Of a DNA stretch of 64,000 bases, positions 10,178 through 23,300 are shown one piece after another. Source of the DNA: Sipunculus nudus (taxonomy: Eukaryota; Annelida; Sipuncula; Golfingiida; Sipunculidae); NCBI GenBank assembly GCA_026874595.1, contig CM049321.1, positions 1,114,479 to 1,178,478 on the forward strand. Reading direction: 5' to 3'. Position numbers and translations under genes: made by a program. The notes beneath the pieces are model-generated. The model made no database searches. It was not told the origin of the DNA and was given only the letters and a program-made list of their open reading frames with translations. Numbering within the stretch: the stretch's first letter is position 1; the number at the start of each line of letters is the position of its first letter.

Positions 10178-11760
10178 AATTATATAGATCATGCAGGCAA
10201 ATAGCTGGCTTCAAACTAGCTTTACAAAAATTCTGACACACGTCTTTTCGTCTCGGAGAGGCCATATAATTTTAAAATTCCGAATTTGAAAAAAAAATAA
10301 AATTAATGTCCTACATTTTCTATGGACGATATTAAATTTCGGAGCCTTTGGTTGCTCCCGTTTCCACGTTTCAGCCTAGCGATTCAATAATATTTGGTAA
10401 AACATACATTACGCGTTGTACGATTGCTGCTCGAATAGGAGGGAAACATACATTGATATGTTATATAAACTGCTGAATAGGTTTCAAGAAAAAAAATTAT
10501 TGATTATTAGATCCGCCAAAACAGAATTTTTCTGCCTGACGCCGCCGCCAACGCATAGTTTTCCGTAACCATTGGACGGAATTATATAAAAACTAGGAAC
10601 AAAAGCGGATCCAGGGTGGGGGGTGTTAGTTCGGACTTTCTGTCGCTGCAACCTTTTTTTAGGGTTTTCAGACCACATTTTACGGCCTGAACCCCCCTCT
10701 TCCAGACCTGGGGACTTGTACCCCTTTCTCCAAAATCCTGGATCCGTCCCTTCAGAATTATGATCGGGTCACGTGTGAACTGCTGCGTCCTCATTTTGGG
10801 TGGACCTCTGATCCTTTCTCTCCGCAGAGCGTCTATCAGTGCGATGGTTTTCATATCTTGGGACTCGTTTGACCAATCGGGCTGAAATTTTGCATGGTTG
10901 CAGCTCTTGCATAGTTTTATACCTACAGCCATTTTGGTACAGCATCCGTCTGTTCGTTTGCCTTGGGTTACAATCACTCATATATCTGCTGCGTTTTGAC
11001 TTATTCTCTGGACTTTTGCTAATATTGACATCAAGGATACGTTTCTTGTTAATATGACAGATTGTGACACCAACAGTCACATTGACGCTGCAGACACGCA
11101 TGCTGCGGGACTAGTTTGATGTATCGGTCTTACATGATGCATGGGTATAGATCTTACATAGCTCTTTTTCATAAACAAAACTTGTGGCGCCATCTGCAAT
11201 TATTTTTGCATTGTGTCCATCTGTTTGTCTGTCTAGGGTAAGATCACTCAGATCATGGCAGTGGTTTGACGGGAAGTAGATATGAATTATTATCTGAGCT
11301 AATCTTATCTGAGCTATTCGGATGAGTAGTCGTTCTCTGATTGTCTGTCCTTCCGTTAACAGGGCACACATTGTAAACAGATGTCCCGTTAGTTTCCGAT
11401 TCAACATGCTGTCAGATCCTGATAGGTCTCCAATGGCACTCTAAAATGGGCCACTCTGTCCTACATTCTCTGACCTTTGGTGTGAAAGCACCGGAGAAAC
11501 CAAGACTACTGTCAATAAACAGTTCATACAAAAGGCTAGATTTCTCATTAAGGAAGGCATTGACTTCCATTTCTGCAGTGCTTATTGATCTTGCAGATCT
11601 TTAACTGCTACAAAAGACTGGCGGCGCCACCTGCATTTTTTCTATTTATTTACGAATTTTCACGTCTGTATTTGGGAATGAGCGTTTACGGCCACGGTTA
11701 CAACATTCAGAAGGGCACATTGTACAGATTAATTATAATTCAGAAATCACATCACAGACA
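10178..11760. repeat. Duplicated block, right part (paralogue of 22563-23300)
   Basis: Aligns with 22563-23300 through GAGGGAAAC, TATAAACTGCTGAATAGG, TATGATCGGGTCAC and TCATTTTGGGTGGACCTCT, and later TTTAACTG..CAAAAGACTGG..GCGCCACCTGCA. The segment about 11350-11580 also has a copy at about 29645-29900 (GGGCACACATTGTAAACA, ATTCAACATGCTGTCAGATC). No conserved reading frame; ORFs here are unsupported. Confidence 0.75.
10601..10752. mobile_element. Small MITE-like insert with GGATCCAGG inverted ends
   Basis: GCGGATCCAGG at 10605-10615 and CCTGGATCCGT at 10737-10747 are near-perfect inverted ends, and the interior (about 150 bp) is absent from the paralogous sequence near 22.95 kb. It has no ORF of its own. 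Superfamily not determined. Confidence 0.55.
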
Positions 11761-12237
11761 GACACAACTTGTTATATCCTCTGTCGATATACAAAATCGG
11801 ATCACTGTGATTTAACTGAGTAGCAGGGCAAAACATATTTCAGTATCCCTTAGGTTTAGACGCTTAATAGTAATGAGCTTAAGCAACTCAGTAGGTAATG
11901 CACTAGTTATTTTGTAAAGAAAGGCTGGAAGAATTGCCATTAGAAAAATTGTCTTTTTCCACCTGAAATTTAACACAATTATGAATGAAAACTGAATATT
12001 ATTTCTTGCTTAACTGTTAAACTTTCCAAATCAATGATTTCAGGATAAGTTATTGATATTTGAGTAGCATTGTGAAGTGAAAATGCCAGAATTAAAAGCT
12101 ACCTGTATCTGTTTACAAAAGACAATCCTTTATGTGGATGCGAACTCAATAACAAATTACGTTTATGGATATCCTTTTCATATACCTATATGTGTTGTCT
12201 GAATTGATAGAACCAGGCGATTACTCATGAGCCATGA
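11761..12237. other. Non-coding, nothing recognised
   Basis: AT-rich spacer 3' of the damaged sulfotransferase exon; no homology to other blocks in the window was noticed. Confidence 0.5.
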
Positions 12238-12272
12238 TCATATGAGTTCAATAAATACCACCCATTTAATCT

Positions 12273-13197
12273 TCATTTCCAAATTGCAAAAGATACTTTC
12301 ACTGAATTTGCGTTATTTATTGCATTTGCCTCCTCCGCCGATATCTTGTTCATCCCGGCTCGAGAAGTCTTGTAAGAATTTTGTCGTGATGTGCCCCAGC
12401 GCCCTGATTCTGTTTTTGCCTCTGTGTTCTCAGCAATCAATTTTTTAACAGATGATGCTAAGGATATATTAATAAATGAATACAATGCTTCAGCATATTT
12501 TAATGGTGTTTCAGCAATATCTTCATACCTTAGAGTCATCATATTGTTGGAATATTTTAGATATATTCTTTCTGCGGCTAGGATGGTATCCATTATGTGT
12601 TTACACAATAGTTCCATTTCCCTCAACCAGTCACCATTGGATGCTTGCGACATTAACTTAGCTTCTTTCATTGACAGGTACATGCCCCTAGGGTCTCTAT
12701 CATAATGCACAACCAGTATTTCTGGATTTTCTTTCAACATGTCCTCAACAATTCTCATTGAAAGCCGCACTGTTTTTGTCACTGACACCTTTGATGACAT
12801 ACACCAGTCATCCATCAATCCGACACAAATACCTGCTTTACTTTGTACCCTTTGAACACATTTGCGATGGCACTAGACACTCATGGGTAAACAAAGTGCC
12901 AATTCAATATCTTCTTTCTGATTTAAGGTTCTTCTGGCGTAACATTCCCGTAAACGTTCAAGGTTCGGTTCTGGAGAATTGCATAGACACCTTTCTATCT
13001 TGAACATTACAAACGGGTCATTCACATCAAGGCCAGTATAATTTTGAATACATTCTCTCACTTTCACGCTCCATGCAACCTTTGACCTAATGGTAAACCG
13101 GCTATATAGGAAACCTAATCGCATCTTGCTAGGCCAGTCAGAGAGCATGCGTGCCGGGAAATGCTGCAAAGTCGTTATTTCGAAGTTGGGAATGTTC
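12273..13197 (-). pseudogene. Carbohydrate sulfotransferase terminal exon, nonsense and frameshift
   Basis: This is the paralogue of the terminal exon at 5050-5986. The acceptor ATCAG precedes 13197 and the reading phase fits the 5'-PSB exon at 14132-14357, 0.9 kb upstream. The first half (RMLSDWPSKM.., Cys-rich middle) runs into TAG at 12873-12875, exactly where the intact paralogue has Tyr in GVYCHRKC; a single base change explains it. The frame then continues, open, through the 3'-phosphate-binding motif (VVHYDRDPRG), LRYEDIAETP and KTSRAG. Near the C terminus the expected IF..LGYK pattern is found in a neighbouring frame, so a one-base indel near 12305 is likely; the shifted frame would stop at 12238. 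Either the gene is dead or this exon is skipped in favour of the one at 5.05 kb. Confidence 0.85.
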
Positions 13198-14131
13198 CTG
13201 ATAAAACATGCAAAAATAAACAGGTATTGAAAAATATATTTCCGAATACCAATTGATATTTAACAGGTATATCAGGAAAAACAAGGATAATTCTCTTTTG
13301 GTGATTCTCTCTGACGAATGTCTGTCTCAATCTAGTTATTTTCATAATGCTGAGAGAAAGGCAGTTAAATATCGATTTTTTTAACATTCCATGTAAGGCG
13401 AATCACGTGATATTGAATTACGAACATATGTAGGCCAACCAACTGTGAATGTGGAATCACATCACTACCAACGATGTACATTCGCTAGAGTAAAGGAGCA
13501 GAAAATGCAGGTATTTTCTTAAACATGTTAGATGCATTTCCAACAACATGGTTATACTTACATGGTTATACTAAGTAACTTTTCTAAGAAAGCCATATGT
13601 TTCTAAATTATAGGACTATGCATACCAGGAAATCAATACCCCGAAATAAGACCAACGTATTCACAGCCTTCAAACAATAACATTTTTATCAACAGATGGA
13701 AAACTGGGTTATTTTTTAACCTTCTGCTTATTGTGATATCAGTGCATTCATGCATTGATGTGCAAATATATGGATATATATTCTAAATTGTAAAGAAATA
13801 AAATGTTTTAAAAAAACTGCAATACGATAAATCGTTAAACCGGGCAATAGAAGTGATATATAAGATTAGAAAATATTTCATAACATGATAAATCGATGAA
13901 CGTTTACAATTATGTCATGAATGCCAATTATGTCTTCAACATTCCACATTGAGCTGAAATAGAATTAAGGCACTCAAGAATGAATTATAAATGATATCAT
14001 CTATTTTGTACATCGACCGTTGTAACTTACTGCAACGTGATTATGAATGTATCTCTGGATTTTGAATATTAATCCCATGCAAATAGTCTTAATCATAGTT
14101 CTCTTAATAAATAAATCAAAACTTCATTTAC
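13198..14131. other. Intron between sulfotransferase exons
   Basis: No motif recognised. It begins with the GT of the donor at 14131/14130 and ends with the CAG before 13197 (minus strand). Confidence 0.5.
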
Positions 14132-14357
14132 CTTGGTTCACCGTCTGGACCATAAAACATATCATTAACATTTAGGTATCGAGTAAAACCGTAGATGTGA
14201 TGCAGTAGGCCCTCTAGCGGTTCATACCAGTAGCATACATCTGTATTCGAATTAAATAATCCGCCTAACAATGATGACCCACTGCGTACGTACGATAACA
14301 GAATCACTTTTTGATGATGCAATGGGTTTCTCATTCGTGTCGTCAGTTGTGGATAGC
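14132..14357 (-). CDS. Carbohydrate sulfotransferase, 5'-PSB exon
   Basis: The exon encodes about 75 residues with the PAPS 5'-phosphosulfate-binding loop: ILLSYVRSGSSLLGGLF, then the family pattern DVCYWYEPLEG. The acceptor ends CATTTAG before 14357 and the donor is AACCAAG/GTAAATG after 14132. It starts in phase 1 and ends in phase 2, matching the start phase of both terminal exons (13197 and 5986). The upstream signal-anchor exon, expected from the plus-strand paralogues (25722-25812), was not found; a Gypsy element lies in the DNA where it should be. With a 91-nt first exon and the 5.05-kb terminal exon, the protein would be 417 residues, a usual length for the family. Confidence 0.85.
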
Positions 14358-14640
14358 CTAAATGTCATCTGGAAAGTTTGGCCTGCATATTAAGGGAAAA
14401 TAATCAGATGGTTAGAGTTATGTTGTGAGTAAGGTAAAATTCTATTGAAAGACTGAGCACGTCTGTTGTAAGACTCTACCAGTCCGTTGTAAGGAGGAAC
14501 CAGTATATGTACAGGAAGTGTTTCCGGGAATAGAGATCAAAATCACATGGGGTCAAATCACGAGTTACGTTCATTATCCATGTTCTGAGTGCGTATGTTG
14601 AGGCCATCGGATATTACAGTGGCAACGTGGATAATCCGGA
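14358..14640. other. Intron or left flank of the Gypsy element
   Basis: Contains two GTCTGTTGTAAGA/GTCCGTTGTAAGG motifs at about 14461-14495. It may include a decayed LTR, but no matching right LTR was seen. Confidence 0.35.
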
Positions 14641-17410
14641 CATTCCTGTGTATCATTGGGATTGTATATTTCTCAGGATACACCACGATAGCATACAGGG
14701 AAAGCTTTGATGCGGTTGGCCTGAAAGCCTTTCATACCACAGGTCCGCCATCTTCTGTCGCACAACGTTGGAGCGCTTGGCTCAAGAGTTTTAATCTGTA
14801 TTTGGACGCTCGAGGCCTCATCTCGAATAACTCAGCGGCCACAAACCTGATCTTTTGCGGATGAATCTGTTCAGTCTGTATTTGAAAATCTGCCTTACAG
14901 TGGTGAAGTCACGGACTTATATAGTGCTGTTAACTCTTTGAACACTTATTTTGATCCCTACGTGAATAGCACATTCCAACGTGAAGTCATGACGTTAAAC
15001 AGAAGCCAGAGAAAACTAGCTCAGTTTGCCACACGCCTTAAAAGGGAAAGACACTTCTGTAAATAGACTGACCTTGCTAGTAATAAACTCAAACCCAGAT
15101 GTTTCCCTGCAATCGTATAGGACCGTTACCAGAGATAAAGATTGTCCAGCCAGAGGAAGAACTGCAATAAATGAAACTGCATTTGGTGTAAAACACTCAG
15201 ACATCGATATACCTGTTAAAATTGGATTTATTTTTATATTCTGGAGCACCAAATAACATTGTAGACAGAATGACATAGGAATACCTGGAAATTCAGGGTA
15301 TACAGTATAGAAAAAACGAACCATGCCAGTTTTTTTCATATGCTCGGACATGCCACGAACAGTTATTGGTACGTTTGAAACTGACGCCAAAACTGGAGAC
15401 AGATGCACATTTTTCCAGTTTAATGTTATCGATCATGTTGGTAAGCCCCTGCTAGGTACCACGAAAGCTCAACAGCTCGGAGAGATGAGAATCGGAAATC
15501 AAATAAATGCAGTGTCTAAGAATTCCATTATAAGCGATTACCCTGAACTGTTCAGCGAAGTAGGGAACTTAACGGGAGACAGGTACGACTCTTTGTGAAC
15601 CCCGACGTGCCACCAGTCGCCCAAAAAGTGCGCAGATTACCATTTAGTCTTCGACCAAAAGTCGAGCAGAAACTTTAGGAAATAATGGAAGCTGACATCA
15701 TTGAAAAAGATAAAAGAGCCAACTGCATGGGTCAACCCGATCATTGTAGTTTAAAAGCCGATCAACCAAAAGGACATAAGGCTGAGTCTAGATATCGGAA
15801 AACATATGAGGCAATTCTTCCGGAACGATGTCCGATACTCGTGGACTATGTTCTGTTCGAAATAAACACTTGTCGTTTATTCTCACATCTTGATTTGAAA
15901 TTGGGATACCAACAGGTGGAACTGCACTCAGAATCGCGAAAACTATCAAACGTTTGTTACAAACACTGTGGCCTTTATCGTTACAAACGCCTTGTGTATG
16001 GAGTCAATGCAGCTGCTGAGATCTACTAAAACGAAATCGCACGTGTCATTCAAGGCATACCCTGTACAGCCAACATCTCAGATGATGTATTAGTTCATGG
16101 ACCTGACCAGTCGGATCATGATCGTCGTCTTCGACAAATATTAAACCGCCCTAAAGAAGCTGGTCTAACACTGGAGAAGGACAAATGTGTTTTCGACTCA
16201 TCTGAGTTAACCCTTTATGGGTCACCATATTACGTTTAAAGGGGTCAACCCAGCGCAAAACAAGATCCTCGGCGGGCAACATTTCAGAGAACCTGAAAAC
16301 GTACAGGAAGTGAGGAGCTACCTGGGACTAGTCAACTTTAGCAGCAGCTTCATTCCAAAGTATGCGACAACAGCCGAACCACTGCAGAGGTTGACATGGA
16401 TAGGCCAATCTTTTCGATTCGGTCAAAAGGAGAAAACATCATTCAACGCATTGAAAGATGCCATAACCAATGCTAAAACATTAGGATTCTAAGATCAGAA
16501 TGCGAAAGCTTCAGTGATCGCTGATGCCAGCCCAGTAGGGCGATGAAGCGTGTTAGTACAATACCAACCAGATGGTCAACGCATAAAAGCTAACGCCAGC
16601 AGGAATGTGAGCGCAGTTGAGGGTAGAAGCTGTCAGTTTATAATAAGCCTGTGAAAAGTTCAAGCCATATTTAATAGGTTTAGAGTTCGACTTAGCCACA
16701 GATCACAAGCCATTACAGGCCATCTACTCGCCGAAGTTAAAGCCGTGTGCAAGGGTCGCTGAGACTACAACCGTTTCATACAAGGGTAAGGTAAAGTTAG
16801 GTACACACAAGATAGCCAAAATACAGCAGATAACTTGTCAAGACTTTTGGTGAAAAACCGAAACAATGAACGACTTGATTTTTATGACTCAGAAAACAAT
16901 GTGCATTTCATTGCCTCGTCAGCCGTTCCGAAAGCTATGAGCACGTCAGAAATCGACCCAGCCTCAGCAGAGGCATTCTGTGTTGATTCTTCCACTGGAA
17001 TAATAGCAAAATCAAACAGTACATCGCTATCAGCAGTGAATTGTGTACCGCGGGCAAGCTGTTACTGCGTGGAACTAGAAATGTGCTACCTCAGAAGCCA
17101 CGAACCAATACAGTAATGATAGCACATGAGGCACATTGAGTTGTTGCCACATAACAGAAACTGCGCACAAAAGTATGGTGGCCTGCATTGGACCGCGACG
17201 TAGAAAAATAAGTAGATCTTGTCATTGATATCAGCTTATTAGTCATCCAGGCCCGACGAGGCTCATCTAAAGCGCAACCATGACACAAGGTCCATGACAG
17301 GACTTAGCTGTGGACTTCCTGTGTTCTTTGTCCACCTGTGAATCGCTACTGATCAGAGTTGATTATTATAGTCGCTACTCGAGGTATTTAAACATTCTTA
17401 TCAAACAGTT
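14640..17410 (+). mobile_element. Decayed Ty3/Gypsy-type LTR retrotransposon (gag-pol relic)
   Basis: In order on the plus strand: a gag-like segment (about 14.70-15.06 kb; RWSAWLKSFNLYLDARG and a downstream YF-rich block), a protease-to-RT linker (15.32-15.6 kb; LLGTTKAQQLGEM), reverse transcriptase (15.6-16.2 kb; FSHLDLKLGYQQ, active-site region reading ISDDVLVHG), RNase H (16.2-16.7 kb; VRSYLGLVNF), the zinc-binding part of integrase (about 17.1-17.2 kb; AHEAH and KVWWPALDRDVE) and the start of the integrase core (about 17.29-17.41 kb; DLAVDFL, VDYYSRY). Many stops and frameshifts break every domain, and the integrase is cut off. It is an old, inactive copy. LTRs and primer-binding site were not identified. 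Confidence 0.85.
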
Positions 17411-19944
17411 ATATAAGCACTGAAACACTATATGTATAACAAAGTAATTGCAAGATCATTAAATCGGGTATTTATATTATATTGTACAGTATTTAAACAA
17501 TTAAACAAGTGCATTGATTTAAAGAACAGGTATACGTTCACACGTCTTGTGTCAAGTGTAAGAAGGCAAACAGATAATACTTACCTGACACATCATGGCC
17601 AACTGTTCCTTTAGGAAGTTATAAACAGAATTACAACGATACATATGTACTGTACCTAACTGATGCATGTATAAGAATAGGGTCTCGTCAGTGAAAAGTA
17701 ATTGTAATGCTTTTGTCCTACATGACTCTACTATAACTCAGTTACAACAATAACCTCGCAGCTAAAGACATGATGTGTCAGTTTTTAAGTCGATTCTAGT
17801 TCCTGTCAATTTATACATCTATTGTGATATCTCCTTGCATGTTTGTTTGCATTTCTGGTCACATTAAATAATATTAACCACACGAATGATAGCCAAGCCA
17901 TGTGGGTACATGGAATGATTGCGATTACCGCCTAGTTGGGATAACACTTTTATTTTTTACATTTACCAAAATTTCTTTTCAATTCATCACTGTTTCTTAA
18001 ATGGGACGAATTACAATTGAAGTGCATGTTTCCGTATAACCTAAACGACTCGATGCATGTCCAATCGGTGTACATTGGGCTTGGCCGGGATCGAAGCTCA
18101 TAATTATTGCTAGGAGCTAATTATCAAAACCATTATATTTTAATAACGTTTATTGTAATCGTACTACTTCGGGTCGCCTTGATCTACCTAAATGACATAA
18201 CATGAATTATCTTGGCGATTAAATAGTTATATAGACTTAAAAATATAAAAATATTTCATCAACTTGTAACAAACTTGTTTTACGGATTTGGCCAAGCATA
18301 AAATTTCCTAAATGGTGTTATATCATTTTTCCACTATTTATTGTTGGTCTCTGAGTATTCTAAAGTGTAGCATTCATTATCCTTTCTCCATTCAGTTTCA
18401 AGCATAAAATAAAGTGTCCTCAAAACAAAAGTTACTAACTATATATAACACTAGTCATATCAGTAAGATCAACAAGTATATGCCGTAATGCCATAGAAAT
18501 CGCTAGTTAATATAAGTGCACACTAGATTTGAAAATATAATATTAACATGACATTTGCTTGGATTGTGATTACTGTACCTTTACTAATATCATGACATTT
18601 GTTGGGATTGTGATTTCTGAGCCTTTAACGATAACATGACGTTCGGATCGTGATTTCTATACCTTTACTAAAAATATGCTTGTTATTTGTTTACACTTTG
18701 TATTGTTGCGTAATGAGAGAGCGGTTTTATAGTGTCAAGGAACAGTCACCCAAATGCCCGTGCATGATGAAAAATCTATCGCACGTCGGTTATACTAAGG
18801 ATCGCGTCCTTTTTATTAGGTTTATATTAAGGCTAGATGTCTTAATTGGTTTAGGATCTTGCGTAATGAGAGAGGAGTAATACAGAGTGAAAAAAAGTCT
18901 CACAATTATTCTTGCTATTAATCACACAGTACACTTCGTTATAATAACTGCCTTAAACCATCATACCAGATCACACAATAAGTGCTGTAACGTGGGTATG
19001 TCGTCACCCAACACCAGCTATGTAAAGCCACTTAAATACTCTGTAGAAGCTAATTGATATTTAGTTTATTGTGGCGGAGTATTAATGTACTGTAGCAGTT
19101 CCTTCTAAAATGTTCGCATGATAACACCACCATGACATATGCATGTTTGTTTGTATACAGGGTGTTTGTAAACACTGTCGTGAAGCGCACGTGCCATACC
19201 GAGCACGGTCGATATAAATGGATGCACGTCAGACCGTTCTGTTTGCTGTACTTACGATACACATATGTGCCGTAAAATGCGGCTTTAAATGCGGCCTGTA
19301 TAAATATTAAGTCAAAATATTCAACACATATCCTGTGAATCCTTATAAAAATCTAATTGCGCTTGCAGGAAAAAAATGCGGCACGACTGCCCACTTTGAT
19401 CAATATAAAAAAAGACAAACACTATATATGATTTTTGATTTTCACATAAAATTCTCAAAGGGATATTTATTAGTTTTGGGAAGATAGGCAATATTTTCAA
19501 ATTGTGTTAATAGTCGATATACACCTAATGTTTTCACTGAGTTTTACTCAGTTGATGCGGAAAGGTGGGGAATAGGTTGATAACGGTCTGTGACAGACCT
19601 GAATGAGGACACAGGTGTCGAAGGGCGTATGCTGTCAGTGAGTGCTTTCTATTTAGAATTATTTTCCCATAGATATGTTTTATTAGCACTAAACATAATG
19701 ACAAACAGTCAAACCCAACCAGTAGAGCAATAGTAAATATATAGAAAATACCAGCTGCGGTACTATGTAAACGGGCAATATGGCAGTACATTTCCTTCTT
19801 TTATATTACTTTGCATCAAACAAACAAAGCACGCCAAATATGTCAAGGCTGTTTTGTTATTGCGCGTTTATAGGAAGTAGAAGAACGGAACGATCATGTG
19901 TGGTCACCAATGCATATGCATACACAAACCTACTTCAGCATAAA
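17411..19944. other. Long interval without recognisable genes
   Basis: No supported CDS. The minus-strand ORF at 19534-19791 has a hydrophobic start but no splice phase that fits a sulfotransferase first exon. The phrase TTGCGTAATGAGAGAG occurs at about 18706 and 18859. Confidence 0.5.
18545..18675. repeat. Three tandem units of about 45 bp
   Basis: The unit has the form AACATGACATTTG.TTGGATTGTGATT.CTGTACCTTTACTAAT, repeated three times with substitutions; the third unit is shorter. Confidence 0.65.
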
Positions 19945-22900
19945 GGAAAACAGTTCATCAGTACGTCACACAGTTGATGTAGTGGTCCTTTGGTAAAATG
20001 TAGGGTCAAAAGGTGAGTATTCATGTTCATTTGCTCCATTGAAAGAATACGATAAATAAGCTAGCTCGGATAAAATACAAACAATTTTTTATAATCCAGT
20101 GGGAGTGTAACATGACCTTGCATTTGTGTCTGAAGTTTTTTATCAATATATGATGTTATCGTTCCCTTTCACACGGCAAATGACTGGCCGAACCATAACA
20201 CAAAACCTCTGACACATGTTCTCAGAGAAACGCAACAAAGGTTTAAGTGCAAAAATGATTCTCTATTCATCTATATACAATATTTACAATAACAAATAAA
20301 AAAGAGTTATTACATTAAGAATCCTAAACAGAGTCTCTGGAAATCGCTGCAAAGAAGAAATATTTAACCGAAGTCCAAAAATCCAACTGAAGATTCACTG
20401 CCGGTCCCAGTAACTCAAGGAGATAACGAAAAGCTCAGCATCCGACGCCAAAAAATAAAAGTCCTTCCTCTTCACAAATAAAAGTCTATATTGGTTTCTT
20501 GTGGGGGAGGATGACCCATGAAGAACGAATCTCCTTATCCCCGGGGTTAACAAGTTAACGGAAAAAGTTCATAATCGAGTCATTGCTGGAGAGCGGTGTC
20601 GAGTCCTCTTGTAAGACTCGTGAAAAGCAGTAACATGCGTCACAGTTTTTTTTCAATGGGGCAGCAAAACAGCGACTTTCCTCAATAGTTATAAATTTTC
20701 TGAATTGTGTGTCAACAATGGAACGAATCCCGTGCCATTGACAAAATAACAGTTGATTATCCAGCGGATGACGTTCTAAACAGTAAGGGGCAATCGAGAA
20801 GAACACTACGGGTACGGCTAAAGAGGTTCTCAACACCATGGTGTCCAAGCAGAAGAGTAAAACTGTGCGATATCAAGGACTACACAACAATGAAGAACAG
20901 ACCAAATGCTCTCCAAAACAGTTTGTGGCATTTCATCACCTCTGAGCAATGTTAGATATTAAACTTTTAACTGATGGCCTCTTAGGGTTGACAATAAAGC
21001 TTAAACAGTGATAATACCTTAATATATATGTATATCAATGCTCCTAAAGTTAAATCATTTTCACCTGAAACCACAATCTATGATTCAGAATTAGACATTC
21101 AGCATTTTGGAAGCCAAATTGAACGAGTTAAATGCCTGTCCTCGTGGATTTACTTTAATTTAATTACTATAAGTGCTAACATATCATATCCCATAGGCGA
21201 ATTCCTCATGTACATAAGTTTGTACTTGGCCGGAGGGGGGGGGGGGGCTTTGGACTGTTACTGCAGGCTGCTACTGCCGTTTTGTAGTAACAAAATATTG
21301 TTGTTATAATTATGCTGATGATAACTGGCCAATATTGTAAAAGAAATGGCCTATATTAAAATATATTCACTTGCTATTTTTTGGATTCAAAGGACATATA
21401 TAGTAAAAACAGGACCCACATTGTTATAACTACCAATAATGTAAAGAGAAGGACTAGTTTTGTAATAATTTTACGTTGCCAGTATTGTAACAGGAAACAT
21501 AGTTGAGAAAACGGCCAATCATACAATGACAACATTTGCAAGCTCAAGAATGAAACCCAAATCTTTCTCATCAATGAACGTGTTTTAGAACTATAAATAT
21601 CGAGCCTTTGAGATTAAAATTTCAGTGTGGTGTTTTTCATTTGAAACTCATTTATTGCTCATATCTGTCTTTACTGAGAAAACATTAGCAATTTCAATAG
21701 ACCATATTCAGCATATTGTCATGTTTGCCCTTCAGTCATCTTTTTGATTTCAATAGAGATTGTGTTAAGCCTCGGCAGAAATTTACCCATCTTCAGAAAT
21801 ATTTGAAATAGTAGTGCTTAAATGTATCCGTTGAAATCTTCTGAGACCCTTAGCCTGAACTTTCTGAAACAGGCTATAAATTATGGGCCACATAAAGACT
21901 GATGCTTATAAACGATTGTTGCGCCACCTAAAATCGTTTTCGCTAGGCGTGAATCCGTTTGTCCTTTTGCTTTGAGTGATGCACTAAAATCCCAAGTGTA
22001 ATTCAATGAGGCAGCCTGAAATTTTGCATATCCATCTATCTTTAATCCACCTATAAACACGTATTCTTCGGATAAATCCGTTCATTATCTCTTAAACAGG
22101 ATAGGTGACGCCACCTACAAATGTTTTGCATGCTGTCTAAGAGTTCGTCTATCTTTGGTAAAAAACACGTCTCAGGAAAGGTTCGATGTACCAGCCTGAT
22201 ATAGCGTATATCCAACGATCTTTGATTGCTTTATCTTGTACACCAAACTGTGGTGCCACCTAAAATTTGTTAGTTTTGACTTTTACTGATTCTTTGGGTA
22301 ATTTGACATGTGATACCTCAAAGTTGGAGGGCTGTCACCTCAGGAAACAACCCATGCAACACCATATTCTAGTGGCAAATCAGAAGATCAAAAAGTTATC
22401 AAAAGGTGCTATGTATTTTCAATATGCAACCAATCATCTTAAGCTACATGGATTTTCTATCTGTCAATAGTCTTATGTCATTAAGGCATGGAAAGAACAT
22501 GTGCTAGCAGCAAATACTTACAGATTATTAATATGTATTCATAGTAAAACAGCAATTACATAAATTATATAGATTAGACAAGTGAATAGCTGAAGCGTTA
22601 CCTAAATTCTGACACGTGTTTGCGTCTGAGAGGGGCCAGTTTTATTTCAAATTTGAAAACAATCTATATCCTACAGTCTCTAGTGACGATGTTAATTTCG
22701 GTGCCTTTGGATGCACCCATTTTCACGTTTTAACCTAGCGATGCTTTCACATTTGGCAAAGCCTACATTTCGCGCTGTGCGATTGCTGCTCCAAAAAGGA
22801 GGGAAACAGCATTGATTAATATTATATAAACTGCTGAATAGGTTTCAAGAAAACAATTTATTGGTAATTGTATCCGTTAAAACAGCGGTTTGTGGACACT

Positions 22901-23300
22901 TAGGTTTTTGGAAAACTCCACCGTAACTAATGGATCGACGTTAATGAAACTCGGTATTATGATCGGGTCACAAGCGAAATCCTACGTCTTCATTTTGGGT
23001 GGACCTCTAACCTTTCTTCTCCGCAGAGCGTCCATCTGTGCGATGGTTTTCACAATAGGAACTACGACTAATATCAGTAAACAGTTAATACAAAGGGCCA
23101 GATTTCTTATAATCGGATGCATTGATTACCATGAAATCCGCAATGCATTTTGATCTTCCAGATCTTTAACTGGCACAAAAGACTGGTTGCGCCACCTGCA
23201 TTTTTTTTTCTATTTTACGCATTTTCATTTCTGTATATGGGAATGACAGTTTACAGCCACTGTTATGAATCTCATAAGGGCAGATTGTACAGATTAAATA
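19945..23300. repeat. Duplicated block, second copy (paralogue of 6390-11760)
   Basis: Matches 6390-7200 (at 19958-20700), 7200-7558 (at 22200-22550) and 10166-11740 (at 22551-23300). It lacks the tRNA-like array and the 10.6-kb MITE but has extra sequence from about 20700 to 22200. That insert includes a G12 tract near 21236 and no recognised gene. The ORF at 20707-20955 matches nothing I know. Confidence 0.8.
22551..22562. other. Empty integration site of the tRNA-like array
   Basis: AGCAATTACATA occurs once, flanked on both sides by the sequences that flank the array at 7558 and 10178. Two substitutions separate it from the duplicated 12-mer of the filled site. Confidence 0.8.

Noticed and set aside
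14589-14864. Membrane-segment ORF as a sulfotransferase first exon
   Set aside because: It lies on the plus strand, opposite to the 14.1-kb gene, and runs in frame into gag-like sequence.
19534-19791. Hydrophobic minus-strand ORF as first exon of the 14-kb sulfotransferase
   Set aside because: Possible donors after the hydrophobic part leave the wrong phase, and the sequence does not resemble the 25.7-kb exon.
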